Assembly (NCBI GenBank): GCA_964651495.1
Contig: CAZYWP010000034.1
Span: forward strand, 1 to 25,142
Length of the DNA: 25,142 bases
Reading direction: 5' to 3'
From: CAZNVB01 sp964651495
GTDB lineage: Bacteria; Acidobacteriota; Aminicenantia; Aminicenantales; UBA8522
The position numbers were made by a program, and so were the translations under genes. A model generated the notes under the pieces. The model saw only the letters and a list, made by a program, of their open reading frames with translations. It was not told where the DNA came from and ran no database searches. Of the stretch, positions 1 to 8,615 are shown one piece after another; the stretch's first letter is position 1, and each line of letters opens with the position of its first letter.

Positions 1-2
1 AC

Positions 3-1163
3 GCCTACCTGGCCGAGTTCGAGGCGGTTATGGTAGAGAAATTCGCGGCCGAGGGCAGACCGGCTGTCGTCCTCGACCAGACCTGTTTTTATCCTGAATC
101 CGGCGGACAGCCCGCTGACCACGGCACCCTCGACGGGGCCGCTGTCGTTCACGTTTTCGAGGACGGCGACAGGATCGTCCATCTGCTCGGCGGGGAACCG
201 GCTGCGGTTCGGGTCAAGGGGGCCGTTGACTGGGATCGGCGGTTCGACCACATGCAGCAGCACTCCGGACAGCATATCCTCTCGCAGTCCTTTATCGAGC
301 TCCTCGCCGGCGAAACGATGTCCTTTCATCTGGGAGAACTGGCTTCCACCTTGGAGATCGGAATCAAAGACGTCAGGGATATCGATGTGGAGAAGGTCGA
401 AGCACGGGCCAACGGGGTCGTCTTCTCCGACCTCGAGATCAAGACGTACTTCGTGCCGCCGGAAAAGATCGAGACCGTCCCGCTCCGCAAGCCCCCCAAA
501 AAAGAGGGGTTGATCCGCGTCGTGGAGGTCGGCGGGTTTGACTATTCCGCCTGTGGAGGCACCCACTGCCGGCGGACCGGCGAGGTCGGCCTGATCAAGA
601 TCACCAGGTGGGAGCGGATCAGGGGAAACCTCCGCTTCGAATTCCTCTGCGGCCGCCGGGCCCTGCGGGACTACGGCTGGAAAAACCGGACGCTGGTAGA
701 CCTGAGTGCCAGGATGTCCGCCCACGAGAAGGATGTCGCCGCCGCGGTGGAAAAGATGTCGCAGGAGATCAAAGAGACCAGGAAGAGGCTGAAGAGACTA
801 CAGGAACAGACGGCCGTCTATGAAGCCCAGGAGATCATTAAGAAGGCGGAAGGCCGGGTCATCACTGCGGTCTGGACGGAAAAAGCTCCCGAGGAAGCGA
901 AAATCCTGGCGCTCAACATCATCCGCGCCGGCGAATACGCCGTACTTTTCGGAATCAAGGGCAAGGAGAGAGACCATCTCATCTTCGCCTCCTCCGAGAA
1001 GCTCCCTTTGAACATGAGAGACCTAGTTCCGGTCGCGCTTTCCCTGGTCCAGGGCAAAGGGGGCGGGGGGCCTACCCTGGTCGAACTCACCGCGGACAAA
1101 GGCGGCAATCTTGAGGCAGCCCTGGCCGCCGCCGCCGATTTCTTGCGGACGAAGCTGCCGTAA
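3..1163 (+). CDS. alaX: Alanyl-tRNA editing protein, AlaX-L type (5' end outside window)
   Basis: This is a stand-alone homologue of the alanyl-tRNA synthetase editing domain. The family hydrolyses mischarged Ser-tRNA(Ala) or Gly-tRNA(Ala) in the cytoplasm. Numbering from the ATG at 30, the zinc-binding editing site is visible as HSGQH (residues 78-82) and CGGTHC (175-180). A helical linker follows at about 210-270, and a C-terminal DHHA1-like domain carries the glycine run GKGGGGP near 350. The reading frame is open through the window edge (AYLAEFEAV precedes the ATG), and AlaX proteins usually have a similar N-terminal segment, so the true start probably lies upstream and the ATG at 30 is internal. 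The gene converges with the minus-strand permeases downstream. The family assignment is firm; which misacylated tRNA it clears is not visible. Confidence 0.9.
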   Translation, partial: AYLAEFEAVMVEKFAAEGRPAVVLDQTCFYPESGGQPADHGTLDGAAVVHVFEDGDRIVHLLGGEPAAVRVKGAVDWDRRFDHMQQHSGQHILSQSFIELLAGETMSFHLGELASTLEIGIKDVRDIDVEKVEARANGVVFSDLEIKTYFVPPEKIETVPLRKPPKKEGLIRVVEVGGFDYSACGGTHCRRTGEVGLIKITRWERIRGNLRFEFLCGRRALRDYGWKNRTLVDLSARMSAHEKDVAAAVEKMSQEIKETRKRLKRLQEQTAVYEAQEIIKKAEGRVITAVWTEKAPEEAKILALNIIRAGEYAVLFGIKGKERDHLIFASSEKLPLNMRDLVPVALSLVQGKGGGGPTLVELTADKGGNLEAALAAAADFLRTKLP

Positions 1164-1345
1164 TTCAGCGAGCGTGCTGACGATCCCACACTAGCTTGTC
1201 CAAGGCGAGGGCTTGGGGAGAGGAAGCCCGTCGAGGACTGAGCGGGCATGGATTCTCTCCGCAGGAGAGAAGAGCGAAGGACGAGTTCGGAGCTGATTCT
1301 CCTCGCCGGGGAGAATCAGCGTGCTGACGACCCCAAGCCCGAGCC
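1164..1345. repeat. Nested direct and inverted repeat block between convergent genes
   Basis: The spacer between two convergent genes is almost filled with repeats. A direct repeat AGCGTGCTGACGAyCCCA lies at 1171-1188 and 1318-1335 (17 of 18 identical). Perfect hairpins are GGGCTT/AAGCCC (1209-1214 with 1224-1229), TTCTCTCC/GGAGAGAA (1253-1260 with 1264-1271, 3-nt loop) and GCTGATTCTCC/GGAGAATCAGC (1292-1302 with 1310-1320, 7-nt loop). A longer-range inverted pair at 1204-1218 and 1331-1345 matches in 13 of 15 positions and would enclose the others. No T-run follows any stem, so these are not textbook intrinsic terminators. The block could be a small non-autonomous mobile or REP-like element, or a structured 3' region shared by both transcripts. 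The last bases touch the stop codon of the minus-strand gene. Confidence 0.7.
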
Positions 1346-2588
1346 TACTCGTAACGGAGGGAAACAATCGGGTCCATCCGCGCCGCCTTCCGGGCGGGGA
1401 AGATCCCGAAGAATAGCCCGACCGAGACGGAGACGACAAAGCCCAGGATGACCGACCAAAGCGTGACCGAGGCCGGCAAGGGAGTGGCGGACTTCACCAG
1501 GAAGGCGATGGCGAACCCGATAACGATCCCGATGAGGCCGCCGGTCCCTGTGAGGAAAACGGCTTCGAACAGGAATTGTCTGAGGATATCGGCCGAGCGG
1601 GCGCCGATAGCCTTGCGGATGCCGATCTCCCGGGTCCTCTCTGTTACCGAGACAAGCATGATGTTCATAACCCCGATTCCGCCGACCAGAAGGCCGATCG
1701 ACGAAATGACGACCATGACGAGATAAGCCGCCCCGGTGATCTGGTTGTAGAGGTCGACCATGGTGTCTTGCGTGAACACGGCGAAGTCGCTGGGCTTGCC
1801 GAAACCGACTTTCCTTCTCAGGCGCAGGATGTTGGTGATCTCTTCGATGGTTTCCGATATATAGCCATGCTTCCTGGGCGTGGCGATGATCTCGAGGTTT
1901 TCCAGGTCATAGGGGAAGTACTTCATCAGGGTAGTGATCGGGATGCCGACGAAATTGTCCCTGCTCTGGCCGAACATGCTGCCCCTTTTCTTGAGGACGC
2001 CGACGACGAGGAATTGCTCCGGTCCGATGCGGATCTCTTTTCCCAGGGGATCGGAATGGGGGAAGAGGATCTCCGCCAGCTCGACGCCGAGGACCGCGAC
2101 CTTGGCGTTGTGTCTGATGTCTGATTCGCTCAGGAAGCGGCCCTTCTGCGGCAGGTAGACTGAGAGAACCTGGGGGAACTCTTCATTCATTCCGATGATG
2201 ATGGAATCTTCGCTCTTGGCGTTTTGATACTTGACCGGAACGCTTTCGAACACGTTGACCACGATGTCCACGGCGACCGCCTTGACCAGCCCGCCTTCCG
2301 TTTTGAGGGCCTGGGCGTCTTCGAAAGTGAGGTCTTTTCTCTGCCTTTCCTCTTCCGACCGCCGGCCGACCTGGATGCCGGGCTCATACTTAGTGATGAT
2401 GATCAGGTCGGACCCGACCGATTCGAGCTCCCGCAGGAACGACCGGTTGAGCCCCTGGATGATGGAGACCATCCCGATCACCGTCATGACTCCGATGACG
2501 ATTCCCAGGACGGTAAGGAAAGCCCGCATCTTGTGGCTTTTCAAGGAGTCGAAGGCCATGGCCACAATTTCGCCGAGAATGCCGGTTC

Positions 2589-2592
<4 letters not shown>
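1345..2592 (-). CDS. MacB/FtsX-type ABC transporter permease (downstream of pair)
   Basis: This 415-residue inner-membrane permease belongs to the MacB type. It has an N-terminal transmembrane helix (about 25-48, in the context KMRAFLTVLGIVIGV), a periplasmic MacB core domain of about 240 residues, and three C-terminal helices. The conserved cytoplasmic coupling segment TERTREIGIRKAIGA precedes the last two helices, and the family tail RKAARMDPIVSLRYE ends the protein. Such permeases work as mechanotransmitters coupled to a separate or fused ATPase, moving substrates from the periplasm rather than across the inner membrane. The start codon overlaps the stop of the upstream permease as ATGA, so the two are probably translationally coupled and form a heterodimer. 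No nucleotide-binding domain is fused or encoded beside it. The substrate cannot be told from sequence. Confidence 0.92.
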
Positions 2593-3824
<1,232 letters not shown>

Positions 3825-3895
3825 TTTGATTTCCAGGCCTATTCTACACCATACTATACGAATGAGAGAAGCTGCGGTTTAACGGACAGGACCCG

Positions 3896-3911
3896 ACTCG
3901 AGTCTTCGAGT
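3896..3911. promoter_or_regulatory. Inverted repeat abutting a -35 box, candidate operator
   Basis: ACTCGA (3896-3901) and TCGAGT (3906-3911) form a perfect 6-bp inverted repeat separated by four bases. Its right edge shares one base with the -35 hexamer at 3911, a common place for an activator or repressor dimer. It lies between divergently transcribed genes, so it could affect both. Function is inferred only from position and symmetry. Confidence 0.4.
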
Positions 3912-3939
3912 TGCCGGCGCAGCCTCGGCTTGATACAAT
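3911..3939 (+). promoter_or_regulatory. Sigma70-type promoter for the outer-membrane protein gene
   Basis: TTGCCG (3911-3916) and TACAAT (3934-3939) are separated by exactly 17 bp, matching the housekeeping consensus at four and five of six positions. Transcription would begin near 3946, leaving a leader of roughly 27 nt that contains the AGGAGG ribosome site at 3962-3967. This placement also argues against translation from the ATG at 3940. Confidence 0.6.
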
Positions 3940-3972
3940 ATGATCATCGGACCGAAATCTCAGGAGGATAAA

Positions 3973-4530
3973 GTGAAAAAACGTGGTCTGAGAATGTCCC
4001 TTTGTCTTTTCTCTCTTTTTGCTCTGGCCTATGCGCCCGCCCAGGCCGGATTCTATGTCGGCGCGCGGGGCGGCCTTTCCCGCCAGGATGTCAAGGCGGG
4101 GGAAATTGAATTCACCCGGGATTCCTCTTTTCTTTACGGCGGCCAGATCGGGTTCAAGCTGCTTTCTTTTGCCGTGGAGGGCGAGTTCTACCGCGCCGAC
4201 CACAACCTGCTCACCGCTGACGCCCGCTTTCTCAAACCTTCCCAGGGCATGGATTATTACTACCTCGGTGTCAACGGGAAGCTGGGCATCCCTCTCGTCA
4301 TCGTTTTTCCCTATATCACCGTGGGCTACGGCACTTACGCCGTCAGCCTGGATGATATCGGGGATGGCTCTGACCGGTCTTTCAACATCGGCGCCGGGGC
4401 CGAGCTGACGCTGGGAAAAATCGGCCTGTTTGCCGAGCTTCGGTATACCGATTTTTCCCTGGAAATCGGGAGCCAGGAGTGGGATTTCGGCGGCCTGGAC
4501 ATCCACGCCGGAATCAATATCCATTTTTAA
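3973..4530 (+). CDS. Small outer-membrane beta-barrel protein, OmpW/OprF-barrel size
   Basis: The product has 185 residues. I start it at GTG 3973 because AGGAGG lies five bases upstream and the ATG at 3940 would sit just after the promoter -10 box. The first 25 or so residues form a classical signal peptide: KKRGLRM, a hydrophobic stretch, then a cut after PAQA. The mature part begins GFYVGARGGLS and consists of alternating hydrophobic and polar beta-strands, as in eight-stranded barrels (porin_4/OmpA-like barrel families). The last residue before the stop is Phe in INIHF, a typical outer-membrane C-terminal signal read by BamA. Role is unknown; such barrels are small channels or structural proteins. 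It is followed after 12 bp by a pseudouridine synthase with no shared function. Confidence 0.85.
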   Translation: MKKRGLRMSLCLFSLFALAYAPAQAGFYVGARGGLSRQDVKAGEIEFTRDSSFLYGGQIGFKLLSFAVEGEFYRADHNLLTADARFLKPSQGMDYYYLGVNGKLGIPLVIVFPYITVGYGTYAVSLDDIGDGSDRSFNIGAGAELTLGKIGLFAELRYTDFSLEIGSQEWDFGGLDIHAGINIHF

Positions 4531-4542
4531 TCCTCTGCCAAA

Positions 4543-5268
4543 TTGAAAATCAGGCTCAATAAATTCCTTTCCGAAGCCGGGGTAGCGTCACGCCGGGAGG
4601 CCGACCGGCTGATCCTCGAGGGACGCATCCGGGTCAACCGGAAAGCGGTGGATGAGCTGGGGGTCAAAGTGGAAGACGGACGGGATGTCGTCGAGGTCGA
4701 CGGCAGGAAGGTCAGGAAGGAAGAGAAGCTCGTCTATCTCATGTTGAACAAGCCGGCCGGTTACCTGGTGACCTTGAGAGATCCGTTTCGCAGGCCGACC
4801 ATCCGGGATCTGTTTCCCCCGGCTCTGGGCAGAGTTTTTCCCGTCGGCCGTCTGGACCTGGCGAGTGAAGGCCTGCTTTTGCTGACCAGCGACGGCGAGC
4901 TGGCCTACCGCCTCTCTCATCCCCGCTTCATGGTTAAAAAGGTCTACCTGGCAAGGGTGCGGGGCGAACCCGCTGCAGAGGCTCTTCAGCGCCTCGAGCG
5001 GGGAGTCTATGTCGAAGGAAAGAAAACGGCCCCGGCAAGGGCGGCGCTCGTGTCCCGGAGCCCGAAATCGAGCTGGCTGCAGCTCGAGCTCCATGAAGGC
5101 CGCAAGCACGAAGTCCGGCTGATGTGCCGGGCCGTCGGTCACGATGTCCTGGAGCTGAGGCGCGTCGGGCTTGCCGGCTTAAGGCTAAAGAACCTGAAGC
5201 CGGGGCAATGGCGCCATCTCGAGCCCTGGGAAGTCCGCAAGCTGAAGTCATTGGTCATGCTGAAATGA
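4543..5268 (+). CDS. rRNA pseudouridine synthase, RsuA/RluB family
   Basis: This 241-residue enzyme isomerises a specific uridine in ribosomal RNA to pseudouridine. An N-terminal S4 RNA-binding domain (about 1-60, LNKFLSEAGVASRREADRLI) is followed by the catalytic domain. The family motif GRLD at 102-105 supplies the catalytic aspartate D105, in the context VGRLDLASEGLLLLTSDGELA. The C-terminal GRKHEVRLMCRAVGH segment is also characteristic. The likely start is a TTG at 4543, because the preceding gene stops at 4530 and family members begin with this residue pattern; no clear ribosome site precedes it. The motif set fits RluB (23S) at least as well as RsuA (16S), and I do not choose between them. 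It converges with the methyltransferase gene across 140 bp holding no recognisable element. Confidence 0.9.
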   Translation: MKIRLNKFLSEAGVASRREADRLILEGRIRVNRKAVDELGVKVEDGRDVVEVDGRKVRKEEKLVYLMLNKPAGYLVTLRDPFRRPTIRDLFPPALGRVFPVGRLDLASEGLLLLTSDGELAYRLSHPRFMVKKVYLARVRGEPAAEALQRLERGVYVEGKKTAPARAALVSRSPKSSWLQLELHEGRKHEVRLMCRAVGHDVLELRRVGLAGLRLKNLKPGQWRHLEPWEVRKLKSLVMLK

Positions 5269-5408
5269 GCCTTCCAGAATTACCAAACAGTGGTGTTTTA
5301 TCGTCTGAATGAGCGGGGCCGGGGAGAGTCGGGTAGAACGCCTTCTTGGGAATCGACAGGAGATCGCCTGAAATATCGTGCTCTCAATATGATTCCGGCG
5401 CTGGGCTG

Positions 5409-6164
5409 TCAATCCGGCGAATGCCCTTTTCGGGCAAGGCAGATGACCGAGCTTCCCCATGGAAGGTTGAGATGACGGGTCAGAGCGGCTTCCAGCCTGA
5501 GAATGCTGTAGAGGAAGCTGTTGAGCCGCGGAGGGACCGCCTTCAGGTCGGATTCCGGAGCGGGCCCCTTAGGCCTCTGCAGGCTTTCTCTCAAACGGAT
5601 CAGAAAGACGGGCGGGAAGAGGAAAAAATTAAAATAGCTCCCCCGGACAAAAGAAAAACCAGCCGCTTCGAGTCTTTTTCGGAGAGTCTTTTTTGTGTAC
5701 CGCTCCCGGACGTGATAGGCCGCGTCATGATGCGATCTCAGAATCCTGAAGGCATTATCGGCCAGAAGCAAGTGACCGCCATCTTTGAGTAGAGACGCGA
5801 TTCCCTTGAGGACATCGGTGTCTTTCTTTATGCTTTTATGGGAGATGACGTCGAGGAGGAGGATCAGGTCGAAGCTCCGGTCCTTAAACGGCAGCCTTTG
5901 GACATCTGCCCGGGCTAATTTCATTAAGCCCCTCTTTCTGCTGAAACGGATGGCGTCCTCGGAAAAATCGCAGCCGAAGCTCTCATCTGATGGCGCAAAA
6001 AATTTGATATTATACCCGGCGCCGCAACCCGCATCAAGCAAAGTGATTTTTTCTAGTTTTTGAATTCTGGAAGAGAGAATGCTTAGCAAGATTTCACGAC
6101 GGCCGCGGAACCACCAGAACTTTTCCTCAAGTTCGAAGTGCTTCTGGTATTCCGCCTTTTCCAT
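5409..6164 (-). CDS. Class I SAM-dependent methyltransferase
   Basis: This 251-residue protein carries a Rossmann-fold methyltransferase domain. Motif I is LLDAGCGAGYN (residues 42-52), the acidic end of strand 2 lies at GCDFS, the motif equivalent to PF-x-D-x-SFDLI appears as LPFKDRSFDLILLLDV, and post-I motifs follow. The start FELEEKFWWFRGRRE is typical of methyltransferases found in polysaccharide and glycolipid clusters. The C-terminal half (HHDAAYHVRERYTKKTLRKRLEAAGF) resembles the substrate-side extension of that group, with a hydrophobic FNFFLFPPVFLI stretch that may touch the membrane. It is the last gene of the minus-strand cassette, nine bases after the aminotransferase. The acceptor is unknown; a sugar or lipid-linked glycan is the contextual guess. 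Confidence 0.85.
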   Translation of the reverse strand: MEKAEYQKHFELEEKFWWFRGRREILLSILSSRIQKLEKITLLDAGCGAGYNIKFFAPSDESFGCDFSEDAIRFSRKRGLMKLARADVQRLPFKDRSFDLILLLDVISHKSIKKDTDVLKGIASLLKDGGHLLLADNAFRILRSHHDAAYHVRERYTKKTLRKRLEAAGFSFVRGSYFNFFLFPPVFLIRLRESLQRPKGPAPESDLKAVPPRLNSFLYSILRLEAALTRHLNLPWGSSVICLARKGHSPD

Positions 6165-6173
6165 GCCCCCGGC

Positions 6174-7373
6174 TCATCCGGCCTGCTTTTGTATTTTTTC
6201 CACGGCAGCGCATACAGTCCTGATTTGATCTTGGGTCAGCGCGAGCCCCGAGGGGAGGTATAGCCCTTTCTGCGAGAGTTCCTCGGCGACGGGAAAAGAA
6301 AGTCCCCCGTAATCCTTTCTTTGAATGAAAACGGGTTGCTGGTGGATCGGGATGAAAAATGTCCGCGTATCGATGCCCTCCACTTTGAGCTGCTTCATAA
6401 ATTCATCGCGGCTCAAGCCGAATTCGTCCTCTACCAGGACGGTGTACATCCAGTATACGCTTCTGGCCCACGGCATCTCCTGTGGAAGAACCAAGCCGCG
6501 GATGCCGCCAAGCCATTTTTTATATCCCGCGGCCATCTTCTGTTTGATTTTGATGTATTTTTCGATTTCTTCGAGCTCGGCGACACCGATCGCTGCCTGA
6601 AGGTTGGTCATCCGGTAATTGTAAGCAAGTTCCGTGTGGAGGAACCGCCTCGCCGGTGCATGCGCCAGGTCTTTGAGGCGTCTGGCGCGCTCGGCTACCA
6701 GGTCGTTATTGGTCACGATCATGCCGCCTTCACCTGTCGTGACAATTTTGTTGGCGTAGAAACTGAAGCATCCGATATTGCCGATGGCGCCTGCATATTT
6801 TGCCCGTTTGGAATCGCCGTTTGGATAATACAGAGCGCCGTGCGCCTCGGCCGCATCCTCGATAACCAGTAGGGAATATTTCCGGGCGATAGCCATGATC
6901 TGGTCCATGGGGCAGGGATGGCCGTAGAGGTGAACGGGCAGAATCGCCCTGATGACCCGCCCGGTCTTTTTGTTGACGAGAGTTTTTTTGGGCAATTCAA
7001 ACCGACACGATGTTTGGATGAATTCCAGGACTCTTTCAGGATCGATGTTGAAAAGGCCGCGGTCCACGTCGACAAGTGCCAGCTCGGCTCCTGTATAGAG
7101 GACGGCATAAGGAACGGCGATCATAGTTAGAGCGGGGACTATGACTTCATCTCCCGGGCCGATGTCGAGGCTGGCCAGGGCTAAATGAAGTGCCGTTGTG
7201 CCGCTCGTGGTGGTCACCGCGTGCTTGACTCTGAGATAAGCGGCGAATTGCTCCTCGAATTGGCGGATATAGGACCCCGCCGAGGAGATCCAGCCCGTCC
7301 GCACGCAGTCAGTGACGTATTTCAAGGCGTTTTTGGCGAGAATCGGCTCGTTGACGGGAATCATTGAGATCAA
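6174..7373 (-). CDS. DegT/DnrJ/EryC1/StrS-family PLP-dependent sugar aminotransferase
   Basis: This 399-residue enzyme belongs to the family that transfers an amino group to nucleotide-linked keto-sugars. The PLP lysine is K209 in SFYANKIVTTGEGG, the pyridine-binding aspartate is D173 in EDAAEAHGA, and the phosphate-site segment is TTSGTTALHLALASL (about 54-69). A short insertion (about 121-139, containing KKTLVNKKTGR) precedes ILPVHLYG; I have seen similar insertions in other members, so I do not call it unusual. The ATG at 7373 overlaps the cupin stop as ATGA; a second ATG nine bases downstream (MIPVNEP) is an equally good start. The substrate is not evident. No nucleotide-sugar dehydratase lies in the cassette, so the keto-sugar must be supplied by other genes. 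Confidence 0.92.
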   Translation of the reverse strand: MISMIPVNEPILAKNALKYVTDCVRTGWISSAGSYIRQFEEQFAAYLRVKHAVTTTSGTTALHLALASLDIGPGDEVIVPALTMIAVPYAVLYTGAELALVDVDRGLFNIDPERVLEFIQTSCRFELPKKTLVNKKTGRVIRAILPVHLYGHPCPMDQIMAIARKYSLLVIEDAAEAHGALYYPNGDSKRAKYAGAIGNIGCFSFYANKIVTTGEGGMIVTNNDLVAERARRLKDLAHAPARRFLHTELAYNYRMTNLQAAIGVAELEEIEKYIKIKQKMAAGYKKWLGGIRGLVLPQEMPWARSVYWMYTVLVEDEFGLSRDEFMKQLKVEGIDTRTFFIPIHQQPVFIQRKDYGGLSFPVAEELSQKGLYLPSGLALTQDQIRTVCAAVEKIQKQAG

Positions 7374-7771
7374 AAATACTCTTTGTCGTCGAATCCAGCG
7401 TAGGGTCCCTGTTTCACTTCTATGATTTTAGCATCGGCCAGGACCTTGACTTTGTGGCCACCCTGGGCCAGAAGAATAGCGTCTCCTGGATGCAAAATGA
7501 CGGCCTTCAGCTTCTCGCCGTCGTTATCATACAACTCAACTCTGATTTTTCCTTCGAGCAGGAGAAGGACTTCCTGCGTCCGGAAAATTTCACGCCTCAC
7601 CAGCTTATGGCGATGGCGGTTGATGGTTTTACCCTTTGGATGGACGAGCAGGCCGAGCTGCTGTGAGAATTCACCTGGGGTGAAGAAATTGGGCCCGGGC
7701 CGGGAAAAGCCTCGGCGCAGCACGATGGCAAAAATATGTCCATCCTGGATGATCTTGAGAAGTCCTTTCAT
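7370..7771 (-). CDS. Small cupin-fold protein of a glycan-cluster family
   Basis: The product has 133 residues. The N-terminal part (FTPGEFSQQLGLLVHPKGK) leads into a beta-rich cupin core with HRH at 53-55, then EVLLLLEGKIRVELYD and the second cupin motif around HPGDAILLAQGGHKV. The usual spacing of metal-binding histidines is only partly kept, so metal binding is uncertain. The end, EVKQGPYAGFDDKEYF, recalls a group of unnamed cupins that accompany aminotransferases and glycosyltransferases in polysaccharide loci. It is probably a sugar epimerase or isomerase, or a binding partner, but no activity can be assigned. A strong AGGAGG ribosome site precedes the ATG, and the gene is coupled by ATGA overlap to the aminotransferase. 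Confidence 0.8.
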   Translation of the reverse strand: MKGLLKIIQDGHIFAIVLRRGFSRPGPNFFTPGEFSQQLGLLVHPKGKTINRHRHKLVRREIFRTQEVLLLLEGKIRVELYDNDGEKLKAVILHPGDAILLAQGGHKVKVLADAKIIEVKQGPYAGFDDKEYF

Positions 7772-7788
7772 GTGGCGTGCCTCCTTTT

Positions 7789-8580
7789 CTATTTGAGCCC
7801 GTGAGACCGGAGCTTGACGGTGAGCCAGATATATTTCCAGCCTTTTTTAAGGTAATCAAAGAAACTCTGGCCTGTTTTGGAAACGCCCGTCCGGCGTTCG
7901 ACGCACATATACGGAATCTCAGCGATTTTATAACCCTGCTTTATAGCCCGGTAGATGAAATCAATGAAGTACTCTCCATAATCGCCGCGGAGCATAATCC
8001 TGTCCAGCACTTGGCGGCGGAAGGCGATGAAGCCGCTGGTATAGTCTCTAAATGAGCGGCCGAGCATTCTCTGGATGAAGCGGTTGAGCATCAGGCTCAT
8101 GAGATAGGCGAGAAGCGTGTCATTACTCCCGGCAACAATCTGGACGCCGCCACCGTCGACGAAGCGGCTGCCGACGCAGACATCCAGGCCTTTGGCAATG
8201 CCTTCCAGGAGTTCCCGGATCTTGAAGGGAGGCATAGAAAAATCGCAGTCCGACCAGACGATTATGTCTCCCTTCGACACGGCAATTCCGTCCTTTAATG
8301 CCGAGGCCAGACCTTTTTTATCGATACGCCGGAGAAGATAGAGGTTGGGGAGGTCTCCTTGCATTTTTTCCACGACCTGCCATGTTCCGTCGGGAGAGTC
8401 GTCATCGACGACAATCACCTCCGTGTTGGGGGGTGTGTATCTGAGGACTTCGAGAATCAGCGGACCGATGTTGTCTCGCTCATTGAAAGTGGGGAAAATA
8501 ACAGAGACATCCCGCCGGGGCCTTTCTTTTTGGCTTCGTTGCGAATTATCTTGCTTCTGAGCCATTTCCAGCATAGCCAT
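7789..8580 (-). CDS. Family 2 glycosyltransferase, dolichol/polyprenol-phosphate mannosyltransferase-like
   Basis: This 263-residue GT-A glycosyltransferase resembles DPM1-type enzymes, which move a sugar from a nucleotide donor to polyprenyl phosphate on the cytoplasmic face of the membrane. The fold starts at VSVIFPTFNERDNI, the nucleotide-binding acids are DDD at 59-61, and the metal-binding DxD is DCD at 111-113 (WSDCDFSMPP, where DPM1 proteins usually have DADLQHPP). RDYTSGFIAFRR and the basic, aromatic C-terminus (FDYLKKGWKYIWLTVKLR) also fit. There are no C-terminal transmembrane helices, as in the short DPM1 class. Three in-frame ATGs (8580, 8574, 8565) are possible starts and none has a strong ribosome site. 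It lies 35 bp after the Lon-like gene and heads the four-gene glycan cassette. Confidence 0.9.
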   Translation of the reverse strand: MAMLEMAQKQDNSQRSQKERPRRDVSVIFPTFNERDNIGPLILEVLRYTPPNTEVIVVDDDSPDGTWQVVEKMQGDLPNLYLLRRIDKKGLASALKDGIAVSKGDIIVWSDCDFSMPPFKIRELLEGIAKGLDVCVGSRFVDGGGVQIVAGSNDTLLAYLMSLMLNRFIQRMLGRSFRDYTSGFIAFRRQVLDRIMLRGDYGEYFIDFIYRAIKQGYKIAEIPYMCVERRTGVSKTGQSFFDYLKKGWKYIWLTVKLRSHGLK

Positions 8581-8615
8581 CGCGGCATCGGCAGATGAGG
8601 CTGAAGTCGACCGGA

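Noticed and set aside
5269..5408. Possible terminator or small gene between convergent rRNA modification and methyltransferase genes
   Set aside because: Only four- to five-base hairpins without T-runs were found, and open frames across it are not conserved-looking.
6174..7373. Insertion before ILPVHLYG in the DegT aminotransferase as a new feature
   Set aside because: From memory similar insertions occur in other members of the family, so it is not notable by itself.
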